Source: Cytophagales bacterium
GTDB lineage: Bacteria > Bacteroidota > Bacteroidia > Cytophagales > 172606-1
Reading direction: 5' to 3'
Length of the DNA stretch: 38,712 nucleotides
Assembly (NCBI GenBank): GCA_030448185.1
Contig: JAUJNL010000052.1
Coordinates: forward strand, 1-38,712
Of this stretch, positions 28,201 through 36,204 are shown piece after piece. Below the pieces are notes generated by a model. The model was not told where the DNA came from. It did not search any database and was given only the letters and a program-made list of their open reading frames with translations. Position numbers and translations under genes: made by a program. Numbering within the stretch: the stretch's first letter is position 1; every line of letters starts with the position of its first letter.

Positions 28201-28970
28201 TCCCCCTCGAACTGATTACCCGCAAGCTGCAGAAAACGTCCCTGGAAGAATATAACGAACCCTTGCAGTGGAACTCGAATGATGAGATCGGACTGATGGT
28301 GGGCGAGTACAACCGGATGTGGCGGGAAATGGCCCAGCAAGTAGCGCATGAGATCAAAAACCCACTGACCCCGATGAAACTGACCCTGCAACATTTGCAG
28401 CGGACCCTTCGCCGGGATGATCCGGCAATAGCCGATAAAACGGACAAACCTATTGCCACCCTGCTCACCCAGGTAGATACCCTAAGTGACATTGCTACCT
28501 CTTTCTCGGCTTTTGCCAAGATGCCCATCCCCAAGGATGAACTTTTCGACCTGGCCGATGTACTTCGTAAAACCACTGAACTGTACCGTACCGATCAGGA
28601 AGTGCAACTCGAAACCCACATTCCGGAAGGAAACTGTATGGTTAGAGGAGATGCTCAGCTACTCGGGCGGATTATTACCAACCTGATCCTCAATGGAATA
28701 CAATCAGTGCCTCATGGCCGTACTCCAAAAATTATAGTGAGTCTGGAGCCGCACGGGCACCAGGTACTGATTTCGTAAAAGACAATGGCAGCGGCATTGT
28801 CGAAAATATCCGGCAGAAGGTATTTCGCCTTAATTTCAGCACGAAATACGCGGGTTCGGGTATTGGGTTGGCCGTAGCCAAACGAATTGTAACACGCCGG
28901 GGGCAAAATCTGGTTTGAAACGGAGGAAGAGTTAGGTACGACCTTTTTTATTCAGTTGCCTTTATATTAA
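25280..28970 (+). pseudogene. Large NtrY-like multi-TM sensor histidine kinase, broken by a 37-base duplication and two frameshifts
   Basis: A TTG start at 25280 (KNILRRYGLLFG) gives TM1 and a first extracytoplasmic part. Translation stops at 25718-25720 inside a 37-base tandem duplication (25706-25779) and can restart at an ATG (25731) that the duplication repeats. The main part has about eight membrane helices, a sensor domain, a last helix pair, HAMP (SYFAARVLTIPLELI), HisKA (VAHEIKNPLTPMKLTL, the NtrY/nitrogen-sensor type) and a HATPase N box (LITNLILNGIQSV). A missing G near 28776 (TCGTAA for TCGGTAA) and another single-base loss near 28890 break DNGSGI and GSGIGLAVAKRIV; corrected, the protein ends LGTTFFIQLPLY at 28970. 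It is about 1,230 residues when repaired. No cognate sigma-54 regulator is adjacent. Confidence 0.85.
25706..25779. repeat. 37-base tandem duplication inside the NtrY-like gene
   Basis: 25706-25742 and 25743-25779 differ at one base (A at 25720, T at 25757). The first copy reads GAA TAA, a stop; the second reads GAA TAT, in line with the continuing protein (RKEYEIENDYLDSG). Confidence 0.93.
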
Positions 28971-29053
28971 TGGTTTCCGGTTGCTGGTTTTTTGTTGCCG
29001 GTTAAATGGCCGGCAGGAGACTATGCTCAGCATGAGAAGACCAAGGGACTACT

Positions 29054-29644
29054 TTAATCAACTTCCTTCCGCTTAAATTTTACATCCTGATAAATTGCCG
29101 TTAGCGGTATTTCCCAGTCAAACCCGTTAACTGCTAACGTGTCTTCCATATCATTCAGCAACCGGTTTCGCCAGATGTCATTCGAATCTCGTTCATACAT
29201 CCGAATCCAGCAGGAGTATTGATCAATAATAATGTAAGCCCTTAAAGTTGGTAATGATTGATAAAGATCTACTTTTTCCGTAAACTTTACTTCCGTAGAA
29301 TCAGAAAGTACTTCAATAATAACTACTGGGTCTTTCATAATCCGGTTGGAGTTAAGGTCACGTGGGGAGCAGGTCACCATTACATCCGATAAACGTGGCT
29401 TTTTTGTTTTGGGATACTTCCAGCTTGATATTTTCGCTAAAGACTACGCATCCTTTGGCCGGAAAATGCTTCTTGAGTTGGGTTGTGCAGTTCTGTACGA
29501 TGTTATAGTGATCCACCGTCCCGCCGCCATTGCATATACAGTTCCATCCAAAATTCATAGCGCACTCCTTCGTCCGCAGCTCTGTTCAAGGGCCTCATAT
29601 TCTCCAAAGGTCAAACAGTTCTGTTTAAACAAAGAATCGCCCAT
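29054..29644 (-). pseudogene. Uma2-family (PD-(D/E)XK-like) nuclease, frameshifted
   Basis: Read across at least three frame changes from the ATG at 29644: MGDSLFKQNCLTFGEYEAL, then YEFWDGTVYAMAGGTVDH, NIVQNCTTQLKKHF, then a VMVTCSP-like segment, PVVIIEVLSDSTE and LRAYIIIDQYSCWI. These are the blocks of the Uma2/DUF820 family, where the Asp of the third strand and the ExLSxST motif form the presumed nuclease site. The family is abundant in Bacteroidota and cyanobacteria and its role is unknown. Low-complexity tracts with GGTT/CCGG words (28970-29015) and their complement-like partner (29690-29745) flank the gene. Confidence 0.75.
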
Positions 29645-29744
29645 TGTTATCAAGAATATTATTACCTAATGTACCCACTTATACCGGCAATACTAGCCAA
29701 AAACGATAAACTAGCAACTAAAACCGTAAACCCGAAACTACCCT

Positions 29745-30540
29745 CTACCTCCCCAGTTCCTGCGAACGGCGGAAGGCATTAAAGGCCCCTTCTTTGATAT
29801 TCGAGTCCACACTGGTTTCGTTGAATACCCGGAAAGCTGCTTCGGTGGTACCGCCTTTGGAAGCTACCCGGCGCATGAGTTCTTCGCAAGAGAGGTTATT
29901 CTGGTTCTGGAGGTGAACGGACCCCATAAAAGTCTGTTAACCAACATTTCGGCCTGAAGGGCTAAAACCCAACTCCACCCCGGCTTTAATCAGGGTATCT
30001 ATGGTCAATAGACGTAAGCCGGACCGCTGCCCGAAATGGCCGTGGCCGAATCAATGAGCTTTTCATCTTCCACGTACATTGCCTTGCCGGTAGTATTCAG
30101 CAGGTTCTGGATGATGAATAATTCTTTCCGGTCCAGATCAGTAGTGCAACTGAAGACGGTCATGCCCATTCCAATCTGGGAAGGGAGATTAGGCATGGCC
30201 CGTACCACCTTTGGTACCCCTAGTGCTTCCCGCAGGCTTTGGATGCTAACCCCGGCCATTATGGAAAGGACAATCTGTTCAGGATGCAGGTAGGGGCCGG
30301 ATGGTTGGAGCCAGTTGCCAGAAATCCTGGGGCTTTACGGCCACAATCACAATATCAGCCTGGGAGACAAAGCTATTGGCCTGCCCGTATACGTTTTCAT
30401 CCGGAATTTCGGGTAAACGCTGGCGGCTGGCCTCGCTACGGATCAGCAGGGTCATTTCGGGTAGTGGCAAAGTGAGAAGCCAGCAGGCTACGGGCATACG
30501 TAGTGCCCATGTTTCCGGCACCGGTAATGAGAATGTTCAT
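29745..30540 (-). pseudogene. proC: Pyrroline-5-carboxylate reductase ProC, multiply frameshifted
   Basis: The start at 30540 gives MNILITGAGNMGTTYARSLL, the dinucleotide-binding motif. Other frames give FVSQADIVIVAVKPQDF, AGVSIQSLREAL, VRAMPNLPSQIGMGMTV and ISGSGPAYVY, the family signature, and after more frame changes HLQNQNNLSCEELMRRVASKGGTTEAA. ProC makes proline from pyrroline-5-carboxylate with NAD(P)H. At least four frame changes are needed (near 30500, 30290, 30003 and 29950). Because proC is a housekeeping gene and no large part is missing, consensus errors are a serious alternative to true loss. Confidence 0.85.
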
Positions 30541-30669
30541 ATAAGTGGCAACGCTAGGTTATGGGCTGAAAGGGGCGAAATTATTGTATTTTAGTCAAAA
30601 GCAACGCATCCTGAGGCATTAAAGACGGATCGAAGCCATTATACCATCCGAAATTTGCCGTCTGCATTA

Positions 30670-30697
30670 CGAACCCCGAAGGGCTCAACGAAGTTAA
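30670..30697 (-). repeat. 28-base repeat, copy B
   Basis: The reverse complement agrees with 21727-21754 at 25 of 28 positions (differences at positions 8, 21 and 25 of the unit). It lies in the gap between proC and the SDR gene. Confidence 0.65.
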
Positions 30698-30759
30698 ATT
30701 ATCCTTAACTCTCCTTTGCTTTTCCCGTAGGTATCGAAGACAAACAGCTTCTATCACTT

Positions 30760-31812
30760 ATGGCGGAAAAAGATTTTCAGACACCTCACGAACAGCCCGA
30801 AGCAAACCGTACAAACGCACTCTGGGCTGCGGTAGGTATTGGCGCTTTAATAGTGGCTAATGCGATCTACAAACTAGTAACCAAGTACCGGCTTCAGTTA
30901 TAAGTAGTGTTGATCACGGGTGGTTCCCGGGGATTAGGGTTGGTAATGGCCCGGCAATTAGCTCAGAAAGGAGCAAGACTCGTCATCTGCGCCCGTTCGG
31001 AAGACCAATTGGAACGGGCCCGGCACGAACTGTCAGCGCTGGGAACTCCGGTAATGGCCATTCCCTGCGACATTACGGACCGGCATCAGGTACAAGGCAT
31101 GATCAATCAGATCCGGTCCCAATTCGGGGCAATCGATGTACTGATCAACAATGCCGGGGTTATTCAGGTAGGGCCGGTCGAGACCATGAATCTTGCTGAG
31201 TACGAGGAAGCCATGAATACGCACTTCTGGGCGCCGCTTTATACCATGCTGGCCGTAATCCCGCACATGAAGCAGCGGGGGCACGGCCGGATTGTGAATG
31301 TCTCTTCCGTCGGCGGTAAAATTGCGCTTCCCCATATGGTACCCTACAGTGCCAGCAAATTTGCGCTAATGGGACTTTCGGAAGGCATGCACTCCGAACT
31401 GAAAAAAGATAATATCCTGGTTACCACCGTAGTCCCCAATCTGACGCGTACCGGCAGCCCAAAAAATGTAACCGTCAAAGGGGATCATCAGGCCGAATAT
31501 GCCTGGTTCAAAATCGCCGATTCACTGCCCCTCTTTACCCAAAGTGCCGAATCAGCCGCCTCCCGGATTATTACCGCTATAGAACAGGGAGAAGCGGAGG
31601 TTACCCTAACCTTCTCGGGTAAACTGGCGGAGGTTATTCACGGGGTAGCACCGGGTTTCGTGGCTGATGTGCTTGGTTTTATCAATGACATGTTACCGGA
31701 GGCAGGTCCTCACGGAACGGAACGTTATAAAGGGTACGAGGCTGAATCCGCCCGATCAAGGAATATATTCACTAAATCGAGTGACCAGGCTGCCTCCCGG
31801 AATAATGAGTAG
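30760..31812 (+). CDS. Membrane-anchored SDR oxidoreductase, with an in-frame TAA near the start
   Basis: The SDR core from 30907 is complete: cofactor motif TGGSRGLG, DVLINNAGV, the catalytic Ser in VSSVGG and YSASK (Tyr and Lys), about 301 residues from a GTG. Directly upstream and in the same frame, 30760-30900 encodes a polar start and one membrane helix (LWAAVGIGALIVANAIYKLV, then TKYRLQL). SDRs with such an N-terminal anchor are known, so the two parts were probably one protein of about 350 residues. A TAA at 30901-30903, where AAA (Lys) would fit, separates them. Either translation restarts at the GTG three bases later, giving a soluble enzyme and a 47-residue membrane peptide, or the stop is a mutation or error. 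Substrate unknown. Confidence 0.8.
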
Positions 31813-32109
31813 CCTTTACGTTCGATGTTAGATTAGCGATGTCCGATGTTTAATTTAATCAGGTCATAGTTGGTTTCAGTTACTCCTGAATACCGAGAAT
31901 GACATATTTTGCCGGAATCGACACCCGAAAAGTTTTAAAACCTTTCGGGTGTTGGCGTAATCATGGCTTCCCAATGGCGAGACTGTTGACCAGTTGAAGC
32001 GGAGGTAATGAGTCTCTACCTGTAGCCCTTGATTTATTTCACTTCCCGATTGGCAATGGTCAAGGCATGACTGAACCGAGCAGCAACTAAAGTCAGGATC
32101 CCGGGAAAT
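31813..32109. other. Intergenic region between convergent genes
   Basis: 297 bases. It begins with a GATGTT-word tract (about 31819-31853: GTTCGATGTTAG, GCGATGTCCGATGTTTAA) and contains a long near-perfect palindrome at 31921-31952 (ACACCCGAAA...TTTCGGGTGT). The rest shows nothing I recognise. Confidence 0.5.
31921..31952. repeat. 32-base near-perfect palindrome
   Basis: ACACCCGAAA pairs with TTTCGGGTGT. Inside, one mismatched pair and one G-C pair lead to TTTT paired with AAAA. It lies between convergent genes and has no T run outside the stem. It may serve as a bidirectional barrier, but that is inference. Confidence 0.6.
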
Positions 32110-32475
32110 TTATTCCTGCTTTACCCAGCCTTTACCGGTGAGTGGATTTTTCCGGTACACGACCATGGTCTTGCCGTCTACCTCTCGGTAGAGGATCCGG
32201 GAAGTAAAGGTATTGGCCGGTTTAGGGATAAAGCCAAAGCTAGCATCCTGAGTGAATTTTCTTGCCTGTTGGTTGGCAATTTTTTGAGAGAAGTCAGACT
32301 TTGCGTCCAGTTGGGGAGTAGTCACCGAGGTAACTGAAAACAGATAATCACTTTCATTCTTGATGTAGTACCCACTGCTGCCTACACAATCATCAGCGGT
32401 TGGGTTAGCCGGATCAGTCTGACAGTTTGTAAGCACAATAAGCGAACACAACAGTCCAAAAGATACATATTTCAT
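32110..32475 (-). CDS. Small putative lipoprotein, unknown function
   Basis: 121 residues. The signal peptide MKYVSFGLLCSLIVLTNC ends in a lipobox-like LTNC, so the mature protein would carry lipid on Cys18. The mature part has a Cys in a DDCVGSSGYYIKN segment and ends with YRKNPLTGKGWVKQE. I recognise no family. The frame is clean and the start is supported by the signal peptide. It lies downstream of the DUF2064 glycosyltransferase in the same direction with a 131-base gap, so co-transcription is possible. Confidence 0.7.
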   Translation of the reverse strand: MKYVSFGLLCSLIVLTNCQTDPANPTADDCVGSSGYYIKNESDYLFSVTSVTTPQLDAKSDFSQKIANQQARKFTQDASFGFIPKPANTFTSRILYREVDGKTMVVYRKNPLTGKGWVKQE

Positions 32476-32606
32476 AGTGATCAGCCTGAATTAATCCTTT
32501 CTTAACTGACCCGGCTAATCTTACTTTAGTTGCATCTTAATTCTTTATTTATACGATATTTTTTCTCTAAATCCCACCGGAACAGCTGATTGTTCATTCA
32601 TCAGCA

Positions 32607-33200
32607 TCACAGCAATCTCATCCGGAACAAATCCTTTTCCTCATCCACATCCGCCAATACAGGCAGGGAATAGTAAGATACCTGCAATTTTTTGAGATCT
32701 TCAACCGTATCCCTAAAAACGGAAGGGGTACTCCATTGCTTTTGCCCAAAAAGAACCTGGTACAACTGACGCATCCCCAACAGGTAGTAGCCGCCATCGT
32801 CGGCTGGTCCAAGGCAGACCGGGCAATAGTTAAATGATTGAAATGCTTCATTGAGAATATCGGCGGACAACTCAGGACAGTCACTCCCGATGATCACAAT
32901 TTCCCGGTAACCCGCTTCGAACCCCGCTTTGAAAGCATTGCACATCCGTACGCCTAAATCTTCTCCCTGTTGCAGATAGGGCTTAAAACCAGCCTCAAGC
33001 CAGGGGTCCTGATCCGGAATGAAATGAGAATAACAGATCCATTTGTCGCAGTGCAGCGTCTTAGTCTCCCGCAGCGTGTGCGTCAGCAAACGTTCGTATA
33101 CGGCTAATGCCTGCTCCTCCCCGATGGTTTTTGCCAACCGGGTTTTTACCTTTCCGCGAATGCTGTTTTTGATAAAAACAAGAAGAAGCCTGGGAGACAT
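32607..33200 (-). CDS. DUF2064/TIGR04282-type glycosyltransferase (arsenosugar-associated)
   Basis: 197 residues with the nucleotide-sugar transferase fold. LLLVFIKNSIRGKVKTRLA matches the N-terminal PxxGKVKTRLA motif, followed by DLGVRMCNAF, IIGSDCPEL (the DxD-like metal site) and GPADDGGYYLLG. The family is regularly found next to the selenium/arsenic-type radical SAM protein now called ArsS, which is the next gene upstream here. In the arsenosugar route a glycosyltransferase step adds the aglycone; assigning this gene to that step is inference from family and context. A GGTATTGGG-word palindrome fills the gap to arsS. Confidence 0.85.
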   Translation of the reverse strand: MSPRLLLVFIKNSIRGKVKTRLAKTIGEEQALAVYERLLTHTLRETKTLHCDKWICYSHFIPDQDPWLEAGFKPYLQQGEDLGVRMCNAFKAGFEAGYREIVIIGSDCPELSADILNEAFQSFNYCPVCLGPADDGGYYLLGMRQLYQVLFGQKQWSTPSVFRDTVEDLKKLQVSYYSLPVLADVDEEKDLFRMRLL

Positions 33201-33202
33201 GA

Positions 33203-33360
33203 GAATTGGCTATTGGGGTAATGGTGGATTAGTCAATGGTCATTGGTCAGCAGTGATTGGGAAGGAGGTATTAGGGTACTGGATATTAGAAAAGGATCAT
33301 TCAGGAAAAACTATTGACTATTCTTCTAATACCTACTACCCAGAACCTAATGACCAATGA
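33203..33360. repeat. Quasi-palindrome of ATTGG/CCAAT and GGTATT/AATACC words
   Basis: Left half: AATTGGCTATTGGGG, GTCAATGGTCATTGGTCAGC, GAGGTATTAGGGTACTGG. Right half: ACTATTGACTATTC, TAATACCTACTACCCAG, CTAATGACCAATGAC. The right half is an approximate reverse complement of the left. It fills the gap between arsS (stop at 33368) and the DUF2064 gene (start at 33200). Confidence 0.7.
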
Positions 33361-33367
33361 CTAATCA

Positions 33368-34410
33368 TTACGCTGTCGTTCCCCCGCAACTTGATCCGGT
33401 ACCAGCCGTGCAGCCGTAGCAATGCTGATGCAATACAATATCGCGGCCGAGCAGCGCTCCAGGCAGATAGCTGGAGATGTGGTTCGATGCCGATTGTACG
33501 GGTAACTCCAGCATTTGATTAAAATCACAATCGTACAGCTGGCCATCCCACCCGACGGAGATGGTATTACGGCACATTACGCCCTGGGCCGCTTGCGGAT
33601 TAAAAGCATTTACCAATTTATCCATGTATCCCTCATAATTGTCCGACTGAATCAGGAAATCGAGAAACCGGCTAATCGGCATATTGGTAATGGCATACAG
33701 ACTGTTGAATTGGATACTAAACTCTTCCCGTAAAACCTTTTTAAACTGCGACTCAAGCGTCTGCTGAGAAGCCGGCAGGAACGCCCCTGAGGGATTGTAA
33801 ACCAGATTGAGTACCAGGTTGGTCCCCTCCTGCCCGTAGCCAACCTCGTTAAGCATTCGCAAGGCTCTGATAGAATCCTCAAAAACGCCTTTACCCCGCT
33901 GGCGGTCGGTACGGTCCGCATTGTAAAATGGCAGAGAACTAACCACTTCTACCTGATGATCACGGTAAAACTGCGGCAGATCGTAATACTTCGGATTGGC
34001 CACAATAATAGTGAGGTTACAACGCACCATGACCTTGCTACCCCGCTTTACGCACTCCTCGACGAACCACCGGAAATCAGGATTCATCTCGGGAGCTCCC
34101 CCGTAATATCTACGGTAGCCACTGGATACTGACTCAGTACCGACAGGCACTGTTCCATCGTTTCGCGGGTCATAATCTCTTTGCGGTCAGGGGCTGCGTC
34201 CACGTGGCAGTGCTTACAAGCCTGGTTGCACATTTTGCCCACATTCACCTGAAAAATATCGATTCCTGTGGGGCGCAAAGGAAAAAACCCAACAACATCC
34301 AGCTTATCCCTGAACGGAATAAACCGTTTGCCTTTGGGAGATTCCTCCAATACCTGCAATTGTTGCGTCGCAGAAGCCAGGGTATGCCGATTGGCCTGTA
34401 AACTTTTCAT
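33368..34410 (-). pseudogene. arsS: Arsenosugar-type radical SAM protein ArsS, one frameshift in a G run
   Basis: The start at 34410 (MKSLQANRHTLASATQQL) leads to the radical SAM cluster motif KMCNQACKHCHVDA (CxxxCxxC), then TVDITG. There the frame breaks: the minus strand has five G at 34098-34102 where six would give DITGGAPEMNPDF and continue to the end. The C-terminal part shows FNSLYAITNMPISRF, VGWDGQLYDCDFNQML and the Cys-rich end HCYGCTAGTGSSCGG. ArsS joins a 5'-deoxyadenosyl group to a methylated arsenical. All other parts are intact, so a single homopolymer difference decides between function and loss; it could be a sequencing error. Confidence 0.85.
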
Positions 34411-34465
34411 AGTGGGTACTGGATAATAGGTATTGGGTAATAGGCATTAGTCAATAATTGAGGGG
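34408..34465. repeat. GGTATTGGGTAATAG-word tract upstream of arsS
   Basis: GTGGGTACTGGATAATAGGTATTGGGTAATAGGCATTAGTCAATAATTG consists of near-repeats of one word and directly precedes the arsS start. It has the same vocabulary as 25139-25242, 33203-33360 and 34660-34754. Confidence 0.6.
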
Positions 34466-34512
34466 GTGGTCATAAATAAAAAGGTCTACAATAAGCTACT
34501 GTAAGGCCTTTG

Positions 34513-34531
34513 AGCGGATTGCAAATCCGCT
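34513..34531. repeat. REP-like hairpin 1
   Basis: AGCGGATT and AATCCGCT form a perfect 8-base stem around GCA. There is no T run. The related hairpin 2 lies 73 bases further on. Hairpins built around CGGATT...AATCCG are familiar to me from Bacteroidota intergenic DNA; that is memory, not a search. Confidence 0.65.
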
Positions 34532-34603
34532 ATTTCCCGGTTTGGCATTGCAACTATCTCAGCGAAGCTAAATGCCGAACAACCATCGGCACACTAAGTG
34601 AGC

Positions 34604-34620
34604 TCGGATTGGTAATCCGA
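34604..34620. repeat. REP-like hairpin 2
   Basis: TCGGATT and AATCCGA form a perfect 7-base stem around GGT. With hairpin 1 it makes a pair of the same core CGGATT-NNN-AATCCG, like the two ends of a REP doublet. Confidence 0.65.
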
Positions 34621-34659
34621 TTTATCTCCTCCCTTATAAGAGATAATTACTGGGAAAGC

Positions 34660-34754
34660 AGTATCAGGTACTCAGGTATTGGGTAATAGTCAATAGTTTT
34701 CCCCAATTGACCTTTTCCCAATAACCAATCTAATACCCAATACCCGGTACCCAT
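34660..34754. repeat. Quasi-palindrome downstream of the CMD-family gene
   Basis: CAGGTACTCAGGTATTGGGTAATAGTCAATAG on the left; CCCAATTGACC, CCCAATAACC and TAATACCCAATACCCGGTACCCATT on the right, approximately complementary. It ends at the stop of the peroxidase-like gene. Confidence 0.7.
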
Positions 34755-35090
34755 TTACATCGACAACTCCTTCACTTTATTCATCATCTGTACGCCGTGC
34801 ACCAGGGAAGCTCCGCCGCGGATGGCAGCAGCCACGTGCACCGCTTCCATCATCTGCTGCTCGGTAAATCCTTTTTCCATGGAGTCTACTGAATACGCAT
34901 CAATGCAATACGGACACTGTACCGCATGGGAAACCGCAAGAGCTATTAGGGATTTTTCACGGGCAGTCAGGGCGCCTTCGGCAAATACTTCCCCGTAATA
35001 GCTAAAAAATTTATCAGCCAGCGATTTTCCAAATTCGGCAATGTTGCCAAACTTTTGCAAGTCTTCGGGATTATAATAGCTTTGATTCAT
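34755..35090 (-). CDS. Carboxymuconolactone decarboxylase-family, peroxidase-like protein (arsenosugar-associated type)
   Basis: 111 residues, helical AhpD-like fold. The redox motif CPYC lies in AVSHAVQCPYCIDAYSVDSM, and EAVHVAAAIRGGASLVHG is the second conserved helix. This subgroup is repeatedly found beside ArsS-type radical SAM genes and is annotated as an arsenosugar-associated peroxidase-like protein; its exact reaction is not known to me. The CxxC could reduce peroxides or arsenicals. It lies upstream of arsS on the same strand (345-base gap with repeats) and divergent from the nucleoside phosphorylase (120-base gap). Confidence 0.85.
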   Translation of the reverse strand: MNQSYYNPEDLQKFGNIAEFGKSLADKFFSYYGEVFAEGALTAREKSLIALAVSHAVQCPYCIDAYSVDSMEKGFTEQQMMEAVHVAAAIRGGASLVHGVQMMNKVKELSM

Positions 35091-35210
35091 CAGGTAAGTG
35101 GATTAAGAGAGTTATGGGCGGTAGAAAATTCTAAACCAAATAAGTCTCTGTTTCTTAAGATTACAAAATTTTACGGTTAACATCGTTACTATAACTACCG
35201 AAAACAAAAT

Positions 35211-36023
35211 ATGTTATCAACATTGCAAGAATCCGTACAGTTTCTGAGGCAGCAAGGCATGCATGATCCGGAAATTGGTATTGTATTAGGAACCGGATTG
35301 GGAAAAATGGTTGACAAAGTAAAAATCATCCAGTCTATTCCCTACTCCCGGATTCCGCATTTTCCGGTCGCAACGGTGGAGTTTCACCAGGGAAATCTGA
35401 TCTATGGAGAGGTAGGCGGTAAAAAAGTGGTCGCCATGCAGGGGCGGTTTCACTACTATGAAGGCTATTCCATGCAGCAGATCACTTTTCCAGTCCGGGT
35501 GATGAAATTGCTGGGAGTGAAACAGTTACTGTTGTCCAATGCCGCGGGCAGCATGAATACGAATTTTAAAAAAGGAGCATTAGTGCTACTCGACGACCAC
35601 ATCAACCTGCTACCCGACAACCCGTTACGCGGAAAAAACCTGGATGAAATGGGTCCCCGTTTTCCGGATATGAGCGGGCCTTATTCCCGGGAAATGAACA
35701 TGAAACTACTGCACCTTGCCAACAAGTTAACTATTCCGCTGTACTCCGGCGTGTATGCGGCAGTGATGGGACCGAACCTTGAAACCCGCGCCGAATACCG
35801 CTTCCTGCGTACAATTGGAGCCGACCTGGTGGGCATGTCTACTGTACCCGAAGTAATCGCAGCCAATCACATGGGCCTCCCCTGCGCGGTCATTTCAGTG
35901 GTGACGGATGAATGTGACCCTGACCATCTCCAACCCATCAGCATTGAGGAGATTATCAAAATTGCCGGAGAAGCAGACGGTAAACTCAGCCAGTTGTTTG
36001 AGGCCCTGATCGGGGAGTTGTAA
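35211..36023 (+). CDS. Purine nucleoside phosphorylase (trimeric PNP/MTAP family)
   Basis: 270 residues. Motifs: the phosphate loop IVLGTGLGKM, MQGRFHYYEGY, LLSNAAGSMN, GPNLETRAEYRFLRTIGAD with the base-binding Glu, VGMSTVPEVIAANH, and VVTDECDPDHL. In the last block Asp stands where human PNP has base-contacting Asn243; MTA phosphorylase also has Asp there, which allows 6-aminopurines. So adenosine-type substrates are possible, though this is inference. A nucleoside phosphorylase is needed to remove adenine in arsenosugar synthesis, which fits the divergent ArsS cluster. A purely housekeeping purine-salvage role is equally possible. A strong terminator follows. Confidence 0.93.
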   Translation: MLSTLQESVQFLRQQGMHDPEIGIVLGTGLGKMVDKVKIIQSIPYSRIPHFPVATVEFHQGNLIYGEVGGKKVVAMQGRFHYYEGYSMQQITFPVRVMKLLGVKQLLLSNAAGSMNTNFKKGALVLLDDHINLLPDNPLRGKNLDEMGPRFPDMSGPYSREMNMKLLHLANKLTIPLYSGVYAAVMGPNLETRAEYRFLRTIGADLVGMSTVPEVIAANHMGLPCAVISVVTDECDPDHLQPISIEEIIKIAGEADGKLSQLFEALIGEL

Positions 36024-36084
36024 TTAGATTTCATTTTACAATTAATTTGGTCTCATTGCCTGATAGCTGGTTGAGAACAAAAGA

Positions 36085-36112
36085 AAAAGCCACCTTTAGC
36101 GGTGGCTTTTTT
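36085..36112. terminator. Bidirectional Rho-independent terminator
   Basis: AAAAGCCACC and GGTGGCTTTT form a perfect 10-base stem around TTTAGC, with A and T runs on the two sides. It serves the nucleoside phosphorylase (+) and the AAA+ gene (-). Confidence 0.9.
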
Positions 36113-36204
36113 CAGAATCAATTATGAAATCTATTCTTTTAATTATCTACTAGCTAATACCGTATCGGCACATAAAAAAGTAATTAGCGCATCTACTTAT
36201 CCTG

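Noticed and set aside
25139..34754. CRISPR array, suggested by repeated GGTATTGGG words
   Set aside because: The words are irregularly spaced, imperfect and in both orientations, with no constant repeat length, no spacers and no cas genes.
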